This document shows positions 27,151 to 35,456 of a DNA stretch of 64,000 nucleotides, in pieces (within the stretch, counting starts at the first letter, position 1; every line of letters starts with the position of its first letter). Source of the stretch: Planctomyces sp. SH-PL62 (GTDB taxonomy: Bacteria > Planctomycetota > Planctomycetia > Isosphaerales > Isosphaeraceae); the NCBI RefSeq assembly GCF_001610895.1, contig NZ_CP011273.1:4712001-4776000 (forward strand), in the 5' to 3' direction. Made by a program: the position numbers and the translations under genes. The notes below the pieces were generated by a model. It had not been told where the DNA came from, searched no databases, and saw only the letters and a program-made list of their open reading frames with translations.

Positions 27151-28742
27151 ACGAATCCTCGCTTCTGGCGATCCTCTCCGGGTCCGCCCCGGCCCGCCGG
27201 CTGGTCAACGCGGGTTTCCATGTCCATGCGAAGATGCGGATGCGAACGCTCGCCGCCCTCGATCCCGTCCGTGAGCAGCGGCGGACCTTGCGACGGCTGG
27301 TTTCTCAGGCCCGGCGCACCCGCTTCGGCCGCGACCACGGCTTCGACGCGATTCGTACCGTCGAGGAGTACCAACGGCGCGTCCCGGCGCGCACGTACGA
27401 GGCCCTCTGGAGCGAGTATCTCCGCGACCGTTACCCCGTCTTCGAAGACCTGACGTGGCCGGGGCGCATCCCCTACCTCGCGCTCACCAGCGGCACGACC
27501 CAGGGGGCCACGAAGTACATCCCGGTGTCGCGCCAGATGGTGCGATCGAATCGCAAGGCGGCGCAGACCGTGACGGCCGCCCACATGGCGGCCCGGCCCG
27601 GCTCGAAGCTCTTCGACGGCCGCGTCTTCTTCCTGGGCGGAACCACGAAGCTGGAGGAGCCCGCGCCGGGGGTCCGGCAAGGCGACCTGAGCGGCGTCGC
27701 GGCGATCGAGCTCGCGCCGGCCCTGCGGCCCTACACGTTCCCGCCGCTCGACCTCGCCCTGGAATCCGACTGGGACCGCAAGCTCGATCGACTGGCCGAG
27801 CGGAGCCTGGCGCACAAAATCACGCTGGTGAGCGGGGTGCCGAGCTGGCTCCTCATGCTCTTTCAGCGCGTGCTCGCCCTGAGCGGCCGGTCGACGATCG
27901 CCGAGGTCTGGCCCCACCTGGAGTTGGTTGTCCACGGCGGCGTCAAATTCGACCCGTACGAGGCGACGTTCCGCGAGACGATCGGCTCGGACGAGGTCCG
28001 GCTCCAGGAGACCTACCCCTGCTCCGAGGGCTTCGTCGCCTTCGGCGACCCGGAGACCGGGCTGCTGCGGCTCCTGGTCGATCACGGTATTTTTTATGAG
28101 TTCATCCCGGTCGCCGAGTACGAGCCGGAGTCGCCCCACGCGGGCCGATACTGGCTGGAAAACGTGGAAACGGGCGTGGACTACGTCCTGGTCGTCTCGA
28201 CCTGCGCGGGGATGTGGGCGCACGTGATCGGCGACACGATCCGCTTCGAATCGCTCGACCCTCCCCTGCTCCGCTTCACCGGCCGGACCAAGTACACGCT
28301 CTCGGCGTTCGGGGAGCACCTGATCCACGAGGAGGTCGAGGCCGCACTCGCCGAGACGGCCGCCGCGACCGGGGCGACGATCCGCGAATGGCACGTCGGC
28401 CCTCGGTTCGCGGAACCGCTGGGATTCCATCAATATGTGATCGAATTCCAGGCTCGGCCGGGCGACCTGGCGACGTTCCGGTCGCGACTCGATGAAGACC
28501 TGCGCCGACGCAACGCCGACTACGACGCGCATCGACGGCCGGGCTCCGGCATCCCCGCGCCGGCCCTGATCGCGGCCCGTCCGGGAGCCTTTGAAGGCTG
28601 GATGAGGCGTCGAGGCAAGCTCGGCGGCCAGAACAAGGTTCCGCGCATGGACGCGGGGGGCGCCGCGACGCTCGACCTCGTCGACTACCTCCGCGAAGCG
28701 AAGCTGGTCGACGACGAGGCGCTGCCGGGCGATCCCCCGTGA
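27147..28742 (+). CDS. GH3-family acyl-acid-amido synthetase-like protein
   Basis: 531 residues from a GTG whose last two bases overlap the TGA of the methyltransferase (GTGA). It belongs to the GH3 branch of adenylate-forming enzymes: LALTSGTTQGATKYIPVS (ATP-binding motif, about residues 112-128), a YPCSEGFVAFGD block near residue 290 that matches the second GH3 motif, and LLRFTGRTKYTLSAFGEHL at the start of the C-terminal lid. Plant GH3 enzymes adenylate carboxylic acids and join them to amino acids. Bacterial ones are mostly uncharacterised. With an ACP gene 24 bases away on the opposite strand, the acyl acceptor or donor may be carrier-bound; that is inference. The gene is full length. 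Confidence 0.92.
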   Translation: MNESSLLAILSGSAPARRLVNAGFHVHAKMRMRTLAALDPVREQRRTLRRLVSQARRTRFGRDHGFDAIRTVEEYQRRVPARTYEALWSEYLRDRYPVFEDLTWPGRIPYLALTSGTTQGATKYIPVSRQMVRSNRKAAQTVTAAHMAARPGSKLFDGRVFFLGGTTKLEEPAPGVRQGDLSGVAAIELAPALRPYTFPPLDLALESDWDRKLDRLAERSLAHKITLVSGVPSWLLMLFQRVLALSGRSTIAEVWPHLELVVHGGVKFDPYEATFRETIGSDEVRLQETYPCSEGFVAFGDPETGLLRLLVDHGIFYEFIPVAEYEPESPHAGRYWLENVETGVDYVLVVSTCAGMWAHVIGDTIRFESLDPPLLRFTGRTKYTLSAFGEHLIHEEVEAALAETAAATGATIREWHVGPRFAEPLGFHQYVIEFQARPGDLATFRSRLDEDLRRRNADYDAHRRPGSGIPAPALIAARPGAFEGWMRRRGKLGGQNKVPRMDAGGAATLDLVDYLREAKLVDDEALPGDPP

Positions 28743-28766
28743 ACGGTCCCGCGACGCGTCGGCGCT

Positions 28767-29018
28767 TCAGGCCGCCTTCTTGTCGGCGACCAAGTCCGCG
28801 ATCTGACGGATGGAGTCCAGGTGCTCCACGCCCGCCTCGTGGGCCTCGACCGTGATGCCGAAGCGCTCTTCCAGGTAGACGACCAGCTTGAGCGTCGTGA
28901 TCGAGTCCAGGATTCCGCCGGTGATCAGCGGGGTCGACTCGGTCAGCTCGGACGGATCTTCACCGGGCAGGAACTCGTTCAGGATGAACGAGTGGACTTC
29001 TTTCTGGATCTCTTCCAT
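28767..29018 (-). CDS. acyl carrier protein
   Basis: 83 residues. Four-helix ACP pattern with the phosphopantetheine site in GGILDSITTLKL, Ser39 in the DSI variant of DSL. The acidic helix II and the VEAHEAGVEHLDSIRQIADLV ending are typical of a discrete ACP. It is clearly not the housekeeping fatty-acid ACP by context (no fab genes nearby). It starts 63 bases after the stop of the phosphodiesterase-type gene on the same strand and converges with the GH3 gene. It probably carries the acyl or aminoacyl intermediate of this locus. Confidence 0.93.
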   Translation of the reverse strand: MEEIQKEVHSFILNEFLPGEDPSELTESTPLITGGILDSITTLKLVVYLEERFGITVEAHEAGVEHLDSIRQIADLVADKKAA

Positions 29019-29081
29019 GAGTACCTCTTGCTGAGTCGGCTTGCTGGGGAACGAACGAATCGGGGACCGATTCGCGATGCG

Positions 29082-30659
29082 TCAGTCGACGCCCGCGGCG
29101 ACGACGTCGCCGATCGGCTCGGGGTCGGCGGCGACGAGATTCGGCGTCTCATACCGATGGAGAGTCGGGGGGGCTTCGAAAGCGTCCTGCAAGACGCGGC
29201 CTTCCATGAATCCGGGCGCCTCCAGGCCGAGGATCGCCAGGGAGGTCGGCGCCACGTCGTGGAGGCAGGCGTCGAGTCGCGGGCCGGGACGGACGCCCGG
29301 CGCGTCGATCGCCACGACGCCGTCGAGCCAGTGGGTGGCCGGCAAGCCGGGATCGGGTCGGAGGATCGTGTTGCGGTAGCGTTCGGACCACTTGGCCTGG
29401 GCCTGGTAGCCGTCGGCCGAGAGGGCGAAGACGTCCGGCATCCCCTGCTCGGCGGGGTCGACGCCGAAGCGGTCGGCCGTCGCGTAGACGTCCGCGAAGA
29501 GCTTCTCGCCGCGCTCGGGGTCTCGGGCGTCCTTGAGAAGGGCGACGATCTCGCGGAGCGCACGGTCCGCCGAGGCTCCCGGGACCGCCTCGCGGTTCAG
29601 GAAGACGTTGCCGCAGAGCTGGCCGAACGGGGCGAACGCGACCGTCCGCCGCCAGTCGCACGAGATCTGGCCGTCGATCGGGCGGACCTTGGCCGGCGCG
29701 GCCGCGCCGGGCTCGCGGAGCGCCCGCCAGCGTCGGAGGCGTTCGAGGAGCCGGATCGCGCGATACCGGAACCGGGTCCCGTAGACCCGCGTGCGCTGGA
29801 GGCCAGCCGCCCGGAGCATGCCGTTGACGTTGACCAGCGAGCGGCACGGGCCGAAGCCGTGATCGGAGACGACCACCACCGCCGCGTCTCGTGCGGCCGC
29901 CAGTTCCAGCAGCCTCCCGATGGAGGCGTCGAGTTCCCGGACGCAGCGTTCCACGGCGTCGGTGAAGCCGGCCTCGCGGATCCCGGTCTCGTCCACGTCG
30001 AAGTACGGCCACATCCGATGCTGGAGGCTGTCCAGGTTGTGATAGTGGACCATCATCGCGGTCCAGTCGACCTGGCCGTCGGCCTTGAGGGCCGCCTCGG
30101 CCTGGGCCCGGAAGATCGCGACGCAGCGGTCGGCCTGCTCGCGGGCCTCGTCGGCCGTCCGGGGGCGTCGCTTCCAGACGAGCTTGTTCGTGTAGGCCGG
30201 GACCTCCAGGCGGAGACGGCGGCCGAATTCGGGGCACTGGCCGAAGGCCCGCTCCGTGTCGGGGGCGTCGGCCCCGGCGACGAACAGTCCGCGCACCGGA
30301 GGTGCGGGATAGGTCAGGGGCAGGCCGAGGCTGACGACCGAGCCTCCGAGGTCGCTGAGGACTTCCCAGATCGTCGGCGTGCGGACGGTCGTCGCGTCGT
30401 GCTCGCGGATCGTCCCGTCGGAGTGGTCCAGGAAATTGAAGTCGTGGACCCCGTGGGTCAGGGGCGTGCAGCCGGTCGAGAACGAGGTCCAGGCGACGGG
30501 CGTGACCATCGGGTCGGTCGATCGCAGCCGGCCGACGGCCGAGCGTCGCCAGAGGCTCGCGAGGTTCGGCGCCCAGCCCCGGTCGAAGATCGGGTCGAGG
30601 ATCGTTCGCGTCCCTCCGTCGAGTCCCACGAAGAGCACGCGCGATGAATTCGTCGGCAT
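29082..30659 (-). CDS. alkaline-phosphatase-superfamily (type I phosphodiesterase/NPP-like) enzyme
   Basis: 525 residues from the ATG at 30659 (a TTG two codons earlier is possible). The metal-binding FVGLDGGT (Asp14) and the nucleophile region VTPVAWTSFSTG (Thr53 aligns with the NPP nucleophile) are followed by THGVHDF. The second metal site VVVSDHGFGP lies near residue 265, and a late His in YRNTILRPD/ACLHDVAPT region completes the fold. The family hydrolyses or transfers phosphate mono- and diesters. No signal peptide is evident, so it may act in the cytosol. It precedes the ACP gene. It may act on a phospholipid head group or on the product of the GH3 pathway; this is inferred from location. 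Confidence 0.88.
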   Translation of the reverse strand: MPTNSSRVLFVGLDGGTRTILDPIFDRGWAPNLASLWRRSAVGRLRSTDPMVTPVAWTSFSTGCTPLTHGVHDFNFLDHSDGTIREHDATTVRTPTIWEVLSDLGGSVVSLGLPLTYPAPPVRGLFVAGADAPDTERAFGQCPEFGRRLRLEVPAYTNKLVWKRRPRTADEAREQADRCVAIFRAQAEAALKADGQVDWTAMMVHYHNLDSLQHRMWPYFDVDETGIREAGFTDAVERCVRELDASIGRLLELAAARDAAVVVVSDHGFGPCRSLVNVNGMLRAAGLQRTRVYGTRFRYRAIRLLERLRRWRALREPGAAAPAKVRPIDGQISCDWRRTVAFAPFGQLCGNVFLNREAVPGASADRALREIVALLKDARDPERGEKLFADVYATADRFGVDPAEQGMPDVFALSADGYQAQAKWSERYRNTILRPDPGLPATHWLDGVVAIDAPGVRPGPRLDACLHDVAPTSLAILGLEAPGFMEGRVLQDAFEAPPTLHRYETPNLVAADPEPIGDVVAAGVD

Positions 30660-30938
30660 GGGCAACCGCCTCTGCTACCTCGTAGGCCCGTCCGGCTCGG
30701 TCCCACGGAATCCGCCGAAATCGCCGTCCTTGCCGATTCGACGGGCCGGAATCCTGTTTCGAGGCACCAGGACACTAGCTTTTGGGGAATCTTTGGTCAA
30801 TCTCGACTTTCCTTCGAGCCCCCCGTCGTTTTCTGCCGATCCGGAAGGCTAGAGTCGCACGACCACCGGCATCGGGACTGATCTTGCGCCGGTGCGTCGG
30901 GGTCGGCCCCGTTTCCGAGTCTCCGAGGTGCCTGGCTT

Positions 30939-31685
30939 ATGACCGCACGGAAGCCGACAGTCTCCCGCTGCTCGCGGAGGACCATGATCCTCGCGGGGCT
31001 GTCGACGGCCCTCGTCCTTTCGGGACCGGGCTGCGGTGGGCATCGCCTGCGTAAAGAGTCCGATCGCGTCCCTTATCGTGGCCTGATCGACCCCGACCAG
31101 GCGCGAGAGCTGGACAAGACCACGATGCCCAGGTACGTGGTCGAGCCTCCGGACGAGCTGGACGTCACGGTCAAGCCGTTGCCGGCCGACTGGGCCCCGT
31201 CGTCGTTCGTGGTGCAGGCCGACGGCCTGGTCGACCTGGGCCTCTACGGCGACGTCTACGTCGTCGGCCTCACCCTCGACCAGATCGAGGAGAAGGTCGC
31301 CCAGCAGCTCACGCTCGACGCCCTCAAGCGCGGACAGAAGCCGTCGGAGCCCTATCGGGTCTCGGTGCGGCTGAGTGCGTCCCAGAGCAAGCATTACTAC
31401 GTGCTCGGGACGGTCGGAACCGAAGGGAAATTCCCGATCAAGGGGAACGAGACGGCCCTCGACGCCATCCTCCTGGCGGGGCTCAAGTCCAACAGCCTCC
31501 CCGAGAAGGCGTACCTCGTCCGTCCCCACTCCGCGGGGGGCGTGGACCAGGTGCTCCGCATCGACTGGTGCGCCATCAAGGATCGCGGCGACACCCTCAC
31601 CAATTATCAGCTCTTCCCGGGCGACCGCATCGTCGTCCCCGGCACCCGGCCCCCCAGCCTGATCGCGACCCTGCTGGGCCGCTGA
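30939..31685 (+). CDS. polysaccharide biosynthesis/export (Wza-like) lipoprotein
   Basis: 248 residues with GAGGTG upstream of the ATG. A basic N-terminus, a hydrophobic segment and a Cys at residue 32 (LVLSGPGC) suggest a lipoprotein, although the lipobox is not ideal. The Poly_export domain begins near residue 65 (MPRYVVEPPDELDVTV) with VVQADGLVDLGLYGDVYVVGLTLDQIE. An SLBB-like segment follows (KHYYVLGTVGTEGKFPI, ALDAILLAGL), ending with the usual LFPGDRIVVP. These proteins form the outer export channel or its collar for exopolysaccharide. No polymerase or kinase partner is next to it. Confidence 0.9.
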   Translation: MTARKPTVSRCSRRTMILAGLSTALVLSGPGCGGHRLRKESDRVPYRGLIDPDQARELDKTTMPRYVVEPPDELDVTVKPLPADWAPSSFVVQADGLVDLGLYGDVYVVGLTLDQIEEKVAQQLTLDALKRGQKPSEPYRVSVRLSASQSKHYYVLGTVGTEGKFPIKGNETALDAILLAGLKSNSLPEKAYLVRPHSAGGVDQVLRIDWCAIKDRGDTLTNYQLFPGDRIVVPGTRPPSLIATLLGR

Positions 31686-31695
31686 GCGCACGCGT

Positions 31696-31725
31696 AAGGG
31701 CCGGAGGACGAATCCTCCGGCCCTT
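31696..31725. terminator. bidirectional terminator hairpin
   Basis: A perfect 13-bp inverted repeat, AAGGGCCGGAGGA and TCCTCCGGCCCTT, around a CGAA tetraloop. It lies between the convergent export-lipoprotein and permease genes, 10 bases after the first stop and 29 before the second. There is no long T-run on either side. Confidence 0.75.
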
Positions 31726-31754
31726 GATCGATCACCGGCCGACGGCGGAGACGG

Positions 31755-33122
31755 TCAGACGTCGATCCGCTGGGGCATGGCGAGGACGGACGTCTTGAGA
31801 CCCATCTTGTAGAAGAGGGCGTACAGGACGAAGCCGACGATGTACGCGGCCACCGGGGCGGCCGGCACGGAGGGGATCTGCGGGGCGACGGCGTGCAGGT
31901 TGGGCATGACGCCCACGAAGAAGCCGACCGCCCAGGCCAGCCAGCCGGCCGGGTTGAAGCCGGCGCGGGGGCCGCTCCAGCGACGCCCGTTGAGGAGGTA
32001 GTCGGCCGTCATGGCGCCGCAGATCGGCCCGAACGAGGCGCCGATGATCCCGAAGACGCCGGCGAGGTTGCCCGCGATCCCGGTCACCGCCAGGATGATG
32101 CTGACGAGCGTGCCAACGCCGACCGAGAGGTATGGGTTGATCTTCGGCATGACCGTCTTGAAGCTGTTCGCTGCGATGAACGACGAGAAGCAGGCACCGG
32201 GGAACGAGGCCAGGGTCAGGCCGATCATCACGATCTTGTAGAAGTTGTCGGACAGCCTCACCTTCAGGGCCGCCGTCATCAGGTTCTCGGTCTCCGGAAT
32301 GGCGTTCGCCGCGCGGGCGCCGGCCACCACGATCACCGAGATCCCGGCCGTGACGATGATGGCGATGATGACGCCGACGATCCCGCCCAGCTGCACGTCG
32401 CGGGCGTCTCGGCTATTGGTGCCGAAGTCGACGCCGGCGGCGCCGGCCGTCCCGAAGAAGCCGACGATGAAGGCCATGATCGTGAAGATCGCGGCCATCG
32501 ACCCGGTCTCGCCCTGGACGTCGACCGCGGGCTTGTAGCTGAACGCGGGTCCGCCGAACTGCACCAGGCCGATGATCAGGACGGCCAGGGGGATGATCGG
32601 CAGGAACGTGGCGACCTTGGCCACGTACTGGATCCCCTTGAGGCCGACGAACGCCGCCGCCGCCGCCCAGAGCACGGCGAGGACGTAGAACATGTTCTCG
32701 TCGCCGTTGAAGCCCTGCATCAAGGCGTCGGCCGACCCATAAGCGTTGACCCCGAGCCAGCCGAACTGGAGGGCACCCATGAGGAACCCCGGCATGATCA
32801 GGCTGCCGATCGCTCCGAAGGTCGACGAGCCGACCACGTAAAGGGGCAAGCCGGTCTTCATGCCCAGGAGGCCGGGCGCCAGGTAGAACAGGAAGTGGCA
32901 GATCAGGGCCCCGAGCACGATCCCGACCAGGCTGGCCAGCAGTCCGCCGACCGTCAGCCCGCTCCCCGAGATCGAGTTCCAGAACACGAACCAGAGGAAG
33001 ACCCCCGCGAAGGTGGGGGCGGTGTTCGTGTACCAGGGCGATCGGTTCGAGACCGGGTTGGGCGTCGCGCTGGCGAGGTAATCGGGCAGCGGGCTCGTGG
33101 AGGGGATCGTTTGTGTGCTCAT
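31755..33122 (-). CDS. NCS1-like (cytosine/purine-type) permease
   Basis: 455 residues with about twelve hydrophobic segments from residue 37 to 440. The N-terminal PVSNRSPWYTNTAPTFAGVFLWFVFW and the VDFGTNSRDARDVQLGGIVG loop match the CodB/NCS1 transporter family, sodium- or proton-coupled importers of nucleobases and related compounds. The loop LNGRRWSGPRAGFNPAGWLAW is also conserved in its paralogue at 34011-35456. The substrate cannot be read from the sequence; no catabolic deaminase gene is next to it. Confidence 0.88.
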   Translation of the reverse strand: MSTQTIPSTSPLPDYLASATPNPVSNRSPWYTNTAPTFAGVFLWFVFWNSISGSGLTVGGLLASLVGIVLGALICHFLFYLAPGLLGMKTGLPLYVVGSSTFGAIGSLIMPGFLMGALQFGWLGVNAYGSADALMQGFNGDENMFYVLAVLWAAAAAFVGLKGIQYVAKVATFLPIIPLAVLIIGLVQFGGPAFSYKPAVDVQGETGSMAAIFTIMAFIVGFFGTAGAAGVDFGTNSRDARDVQLGGIVGVIIAIIVTAGISVIVVAGARAANAIPETENLMTAALKVRLSDNFYKIVMIGLTLASFPGACFSSFIAANSFKTVMPKINPYLSVGVGTLVSIILAVTGIAGNLAGVFGIIGASFGPICGAMTADYLLNGRRWSGPRAGFNPAGWLAWAVGFFVGVMPNLHAVAPQIPSVPAAPVAAYIVGFVLYALFYKMGLKTSVLAMPQRIDV

Positions 33123-33494
33123 GTCGGTGTTCTGGATCGTCCCGGCGTGGAGAGGCGTTTGGGGTTGCGACGACGGTGCAGTAGACGACGCCCGGAAAGC
33201 GCTGTCAAGGGACTACTCGACGGCCTCGGGCCTCGCGGAGAGGCACCCCGGCGACGTGCGGAAATGAACGATGAGCCCCGCGCGATCGGGGACGCGGCGA
33301 GGCGGCCCGGAACGGTCGGGATCGGAGGACCCGCCCGGCGGAGTCATTCGCAATTGCTTTGATGACTCGCCATTGCCGAGCGGTCTCGGGTGCCACGCGT
33401 TCGTCCCCGAACCCGTGTCCATCCGATGCCTTGCGGCACGGGCTCGGGGACGACCCCATGGCACCCGAGGGCCGGTGATCGAGGCAATTTGGTA
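33123..33494. other. 372-bp intergenic region
   Basis: Upstream of the NCS1-like permease and downstream of the small HExxH gene, both on the minus strand. The part near 33385-33469 is a large palindrome (listed separately). Short open frames across it look non-coding. Confidence 0.5.
33385..33469. repeat. long imperfect inverted repeat
   Basis: Two arms of 35 bases (33385-33419 and 33435-33469) match with about five mismatches around a 15-base loop. The outer arm CTCGGGTGCCA/TGGCACCCGAG and the core TCGTCCCCGA/TCGGGGACGA are perfect. It could be a repetitive extragenic palindrome, a remnant of a small transposable element, or a strong terminator for the gene at 33495. I saw no second copy in the window. 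Confidence 0.75.
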
Positions 33495-33917
33495 TCAGGT
33501 CGCGCCTGGGCCTTCCCGCTCTCCGGAGCGGGCGCGGGCGTCGCGCTCGAACCAGTTGTCGTGGTAGTAGTGGTTCCCCGCGCCCCAGGCGAGGACGCTC
33601 GCCACGAGATACGCCGGGAGGAACGCGATCCCCCAGCGTTCCGCCTGCCGCACGTGCACCTGTTCGTGGGGACGAAGTACGTCGAGCCACCAGCCGTCGT
33701 AGCCCAGGATGACGTGGCCCAGCGTCATCGCGCCGAAGCCCAGGCCGCGGGCCATCCAGGTCGCGAAGCCGCCGTGGAACTCGAGGGCGCCCTCACGAAC
33801 CCGGCTGCGACCTCCCGTCGCCAGAGTGAGTCCTCCCGCGATGAGACCGACCATCGTCGTCGGCGCGGCCCAGCTGTAAACGACGATCCGGGACGCCAGG
33901 CTGCGGGAGCTTCTCAT
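33495..33917 (-). CDS. small membrane protein with an HExxH motif
   Basis: 140 residues with an excellent GGAGGA site 5 bases before the ATG. There are hydrophobic segments near residues 15-34, 52-68 and 95-112. The motif RPHEQVHVRQAERWG (HEQVH near residue 83) is an HExxH zinc signature, followed by a second His/Glu-rich patch NHYYHDNWFERDA near residue 115-127. It could be a minimal metallopeptidase-like protein, but it is shorter than known zinc peptidases, so a structural metal site is equally possible. Lies between two permease paralogues and is divergent from the second. I do not recognise a named family. Confidence 0.8.
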   Translation of the reverse strand: MRSSRSLASRIVVYSWAAPTTMVGLIAGGLTLATGGRSRVREGALEFHGGFATWMARGLGFGAMTLGHVILGYDGWWLDVLRPHEQVHVRQAERWGIAFLPAYLVASVLAWGAGNHYYHDNWFERDARARSGEREGPGAT

Positions 33918-34010
33918 CGCGTTCCTCCGGCCGGATCGGCGGACATGGTAGACTATGTTCTTTCGTCAACGACGACTCAAGACCCCGCACGCATCGGATT
34001 GCGAATCATC

Positions 34011-35456
34011 GTGAGCCCTCCCCATCCGACCCAGCCGCAACCTCTCCTCCAAGCCCCCGTCGTTCAGGCGCAGCTCGATCAGCCGTCGCCTCCGATTCGC
34101 GGCTGGTCGGCGAGCCTCGCGCCGGCGTACCTCGGCGTCCTCGCCTGGTTCCCGCTCCTCGATACGCTGGGGGGGATCGGTCCGAGCGGGGCGAGCGTCC
34201 TGTCTCGCTATCCGAGCGCGGTCCTCGCCCTGATCGCCTGCTATGGGCTGCTTTACCTGCCGCTCGCCCTGCAGGGTCTCCAGACGCGCCGACGGCTCAC
34301 GGTGGTCGCGTCGGAGGCTTTCGGCGTGGACGGGGCCGAGTGGATCACGGGCGTCCTTTACGGCCTGTTCGCAGCCGTATGGGGTGCGATTGCGATCGCC
34401 TATTCGGTCCGGCTGACGCTCATGGGGCTCGCGGCCTGGGGACTCGTCAATCAGGATTCGCTGCTTTCAACGAGCCTGGGCGGGGTCCCCCTGGAAGGAC
34501 CGCTCGCGTTGACGGCGCTGGCGTTCTGGACGTTCATCATCGCTTCGGCCAATGGGCTGGGGCTGATGAACGTCATCGCGGCGATGATGCGGGTCTACTC
34601 GCCGTTCGCGGCCTTGGTCCTCATCCTGGCCGCCGCCTGGTGCGGGCTCCAGTCGCCAGCGAGCGTCTCCCCGGGGGCGGCGAGCGTGGCTTCGGCGGGC
34701 GGAGCGACGCTCCTGGAGCCGAGGATTTTCCAGTTCGTTTTCGGGGCGTTCGCCTTTGCGGGACTGATGGCCGTGGAATGGGGGGGAGCGGTGCGCGACC
34801 GCCGCGACGTGCGTCTCGGTGGTTGGATCGGCATCCTGGCCCCGGGGGCGGCCACCTTGCTCGCGGCCCTGGTTCTGTCGGCGACCGGCGGCGCGGGATC
34901 GATCCGCCTGGCGATCGCCGATGGGCTCGGGGGTTCGACGGGCCCCCGGATCGCGGGGGCCCTCCTGCTGCTGTTCGGGCTCTCGTCGCTTGCCCCGGCG
35001 TGCTACGCATCAGCCCTGTTCACGCAGCGGCTGAGGGGCCACTGGCCGGTGCTGCGGGGATGGACCGGGGTCTGGTTGGCCGGGCTCCTGTTCTTCCTGC
35101 CCGGAGCGACGGGCCTGGCGTGGCGGCTGGAGGCGATCGCGACGATCGCTGGGGCGTTCTTCGCTTCGGCCGGGGGAGTCCTGGCGGCGGACGTCCTGCG
35201 AAGTCGAGGCCGATGGACGGGCCTCCGTTCCGGATGGCACGCGCCTGGGGCCGGGGCCTGGGTTCTGGGCGTTTCGGTCGGGCTCGCGCCGCTGGCCGGC
35301 GAGTGGCTCGACGCCGCTTGGCTCCGATCGGTGCAACCTGCGGCCCTGTTCGCGTATGTCGTCTCGGGGGTCGCCTATCTCGTCGCGAGTCGAGTCGGGA
35401 CGTCGCTGGCGTCCGTCGAGCCCGTGCCGACGGCGGTCACCGAGGCCGCTTCATGA
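34011..35456 (+). CDS. diverged NCS1-like permease
   Basis: 481 residues from a GTG at 34011; an in-frame ATG at 33945 would add 22 residues but leaves only 27 bases to the divergent gene and has no better ribosome site. Twelve or so hydrophobic segments. It is a clear paralogue of the permease at 31755-33122: VEWGGAVRDRRDVRLGGWIGI aligns with VDFGTNSRDARDVQLGGIVGV, and LRSRGRWTGLRSGWHAPGAGAWVLG with LNGRRWSGPRAGFNPAGWLAWAVG. Several family positions have changed, so the substrate may differ. Its TGA overlaps the ATG of the MFS gene (ATGA), so the two are translated together. Confidence 0.85.
   Translation: MSPPHPTQPQPLLQAPVVQAQLDQPSPPIRGWSASLAPAYLGVLAWFPLLDTLGGIGPSGASVLSRYPSAVLALIACYGLLYLPLALQGLQTRRRLTVVASEAFGVDGAEWITGVLYGLFAAVWGAIAIAYSVRLTLMGLAAWGLVNQDSLLSTSLGGVPLEGPLALTALAFWTFIIASANGLGLMNVIAAMMRVYSPFAALVLILAAAWCGLQSPASVSPGAASVASAGGATLLEPRIFQFVFGAFAFAGLMAVEWGGAVRDRRDVRLGGWIGILAPGAATLLAALVLSATGGAGSIRLAIADGLGGSTGPRIAGALLLLFGLSSLAPACYASALFTQRLRGHWPVLRGWTGVWLAGLLFFLPGATGLAWRLEAIATIAGAFFASAGGVLAADVLRSRGRWTGLRSGWHAPGAGAWVLGVSVGLAPLAGEWLDAAWLRSVQPAALFAYVVSGVAYLVASRVGTSLASVEPVPTAVTEAAS

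Noticed and set aside
33205-33690. Open frames across the palindrome region near 33385
   Set aside because: They run through a large inverted repeat and into the HExxH gene in another frame, with no protein features.
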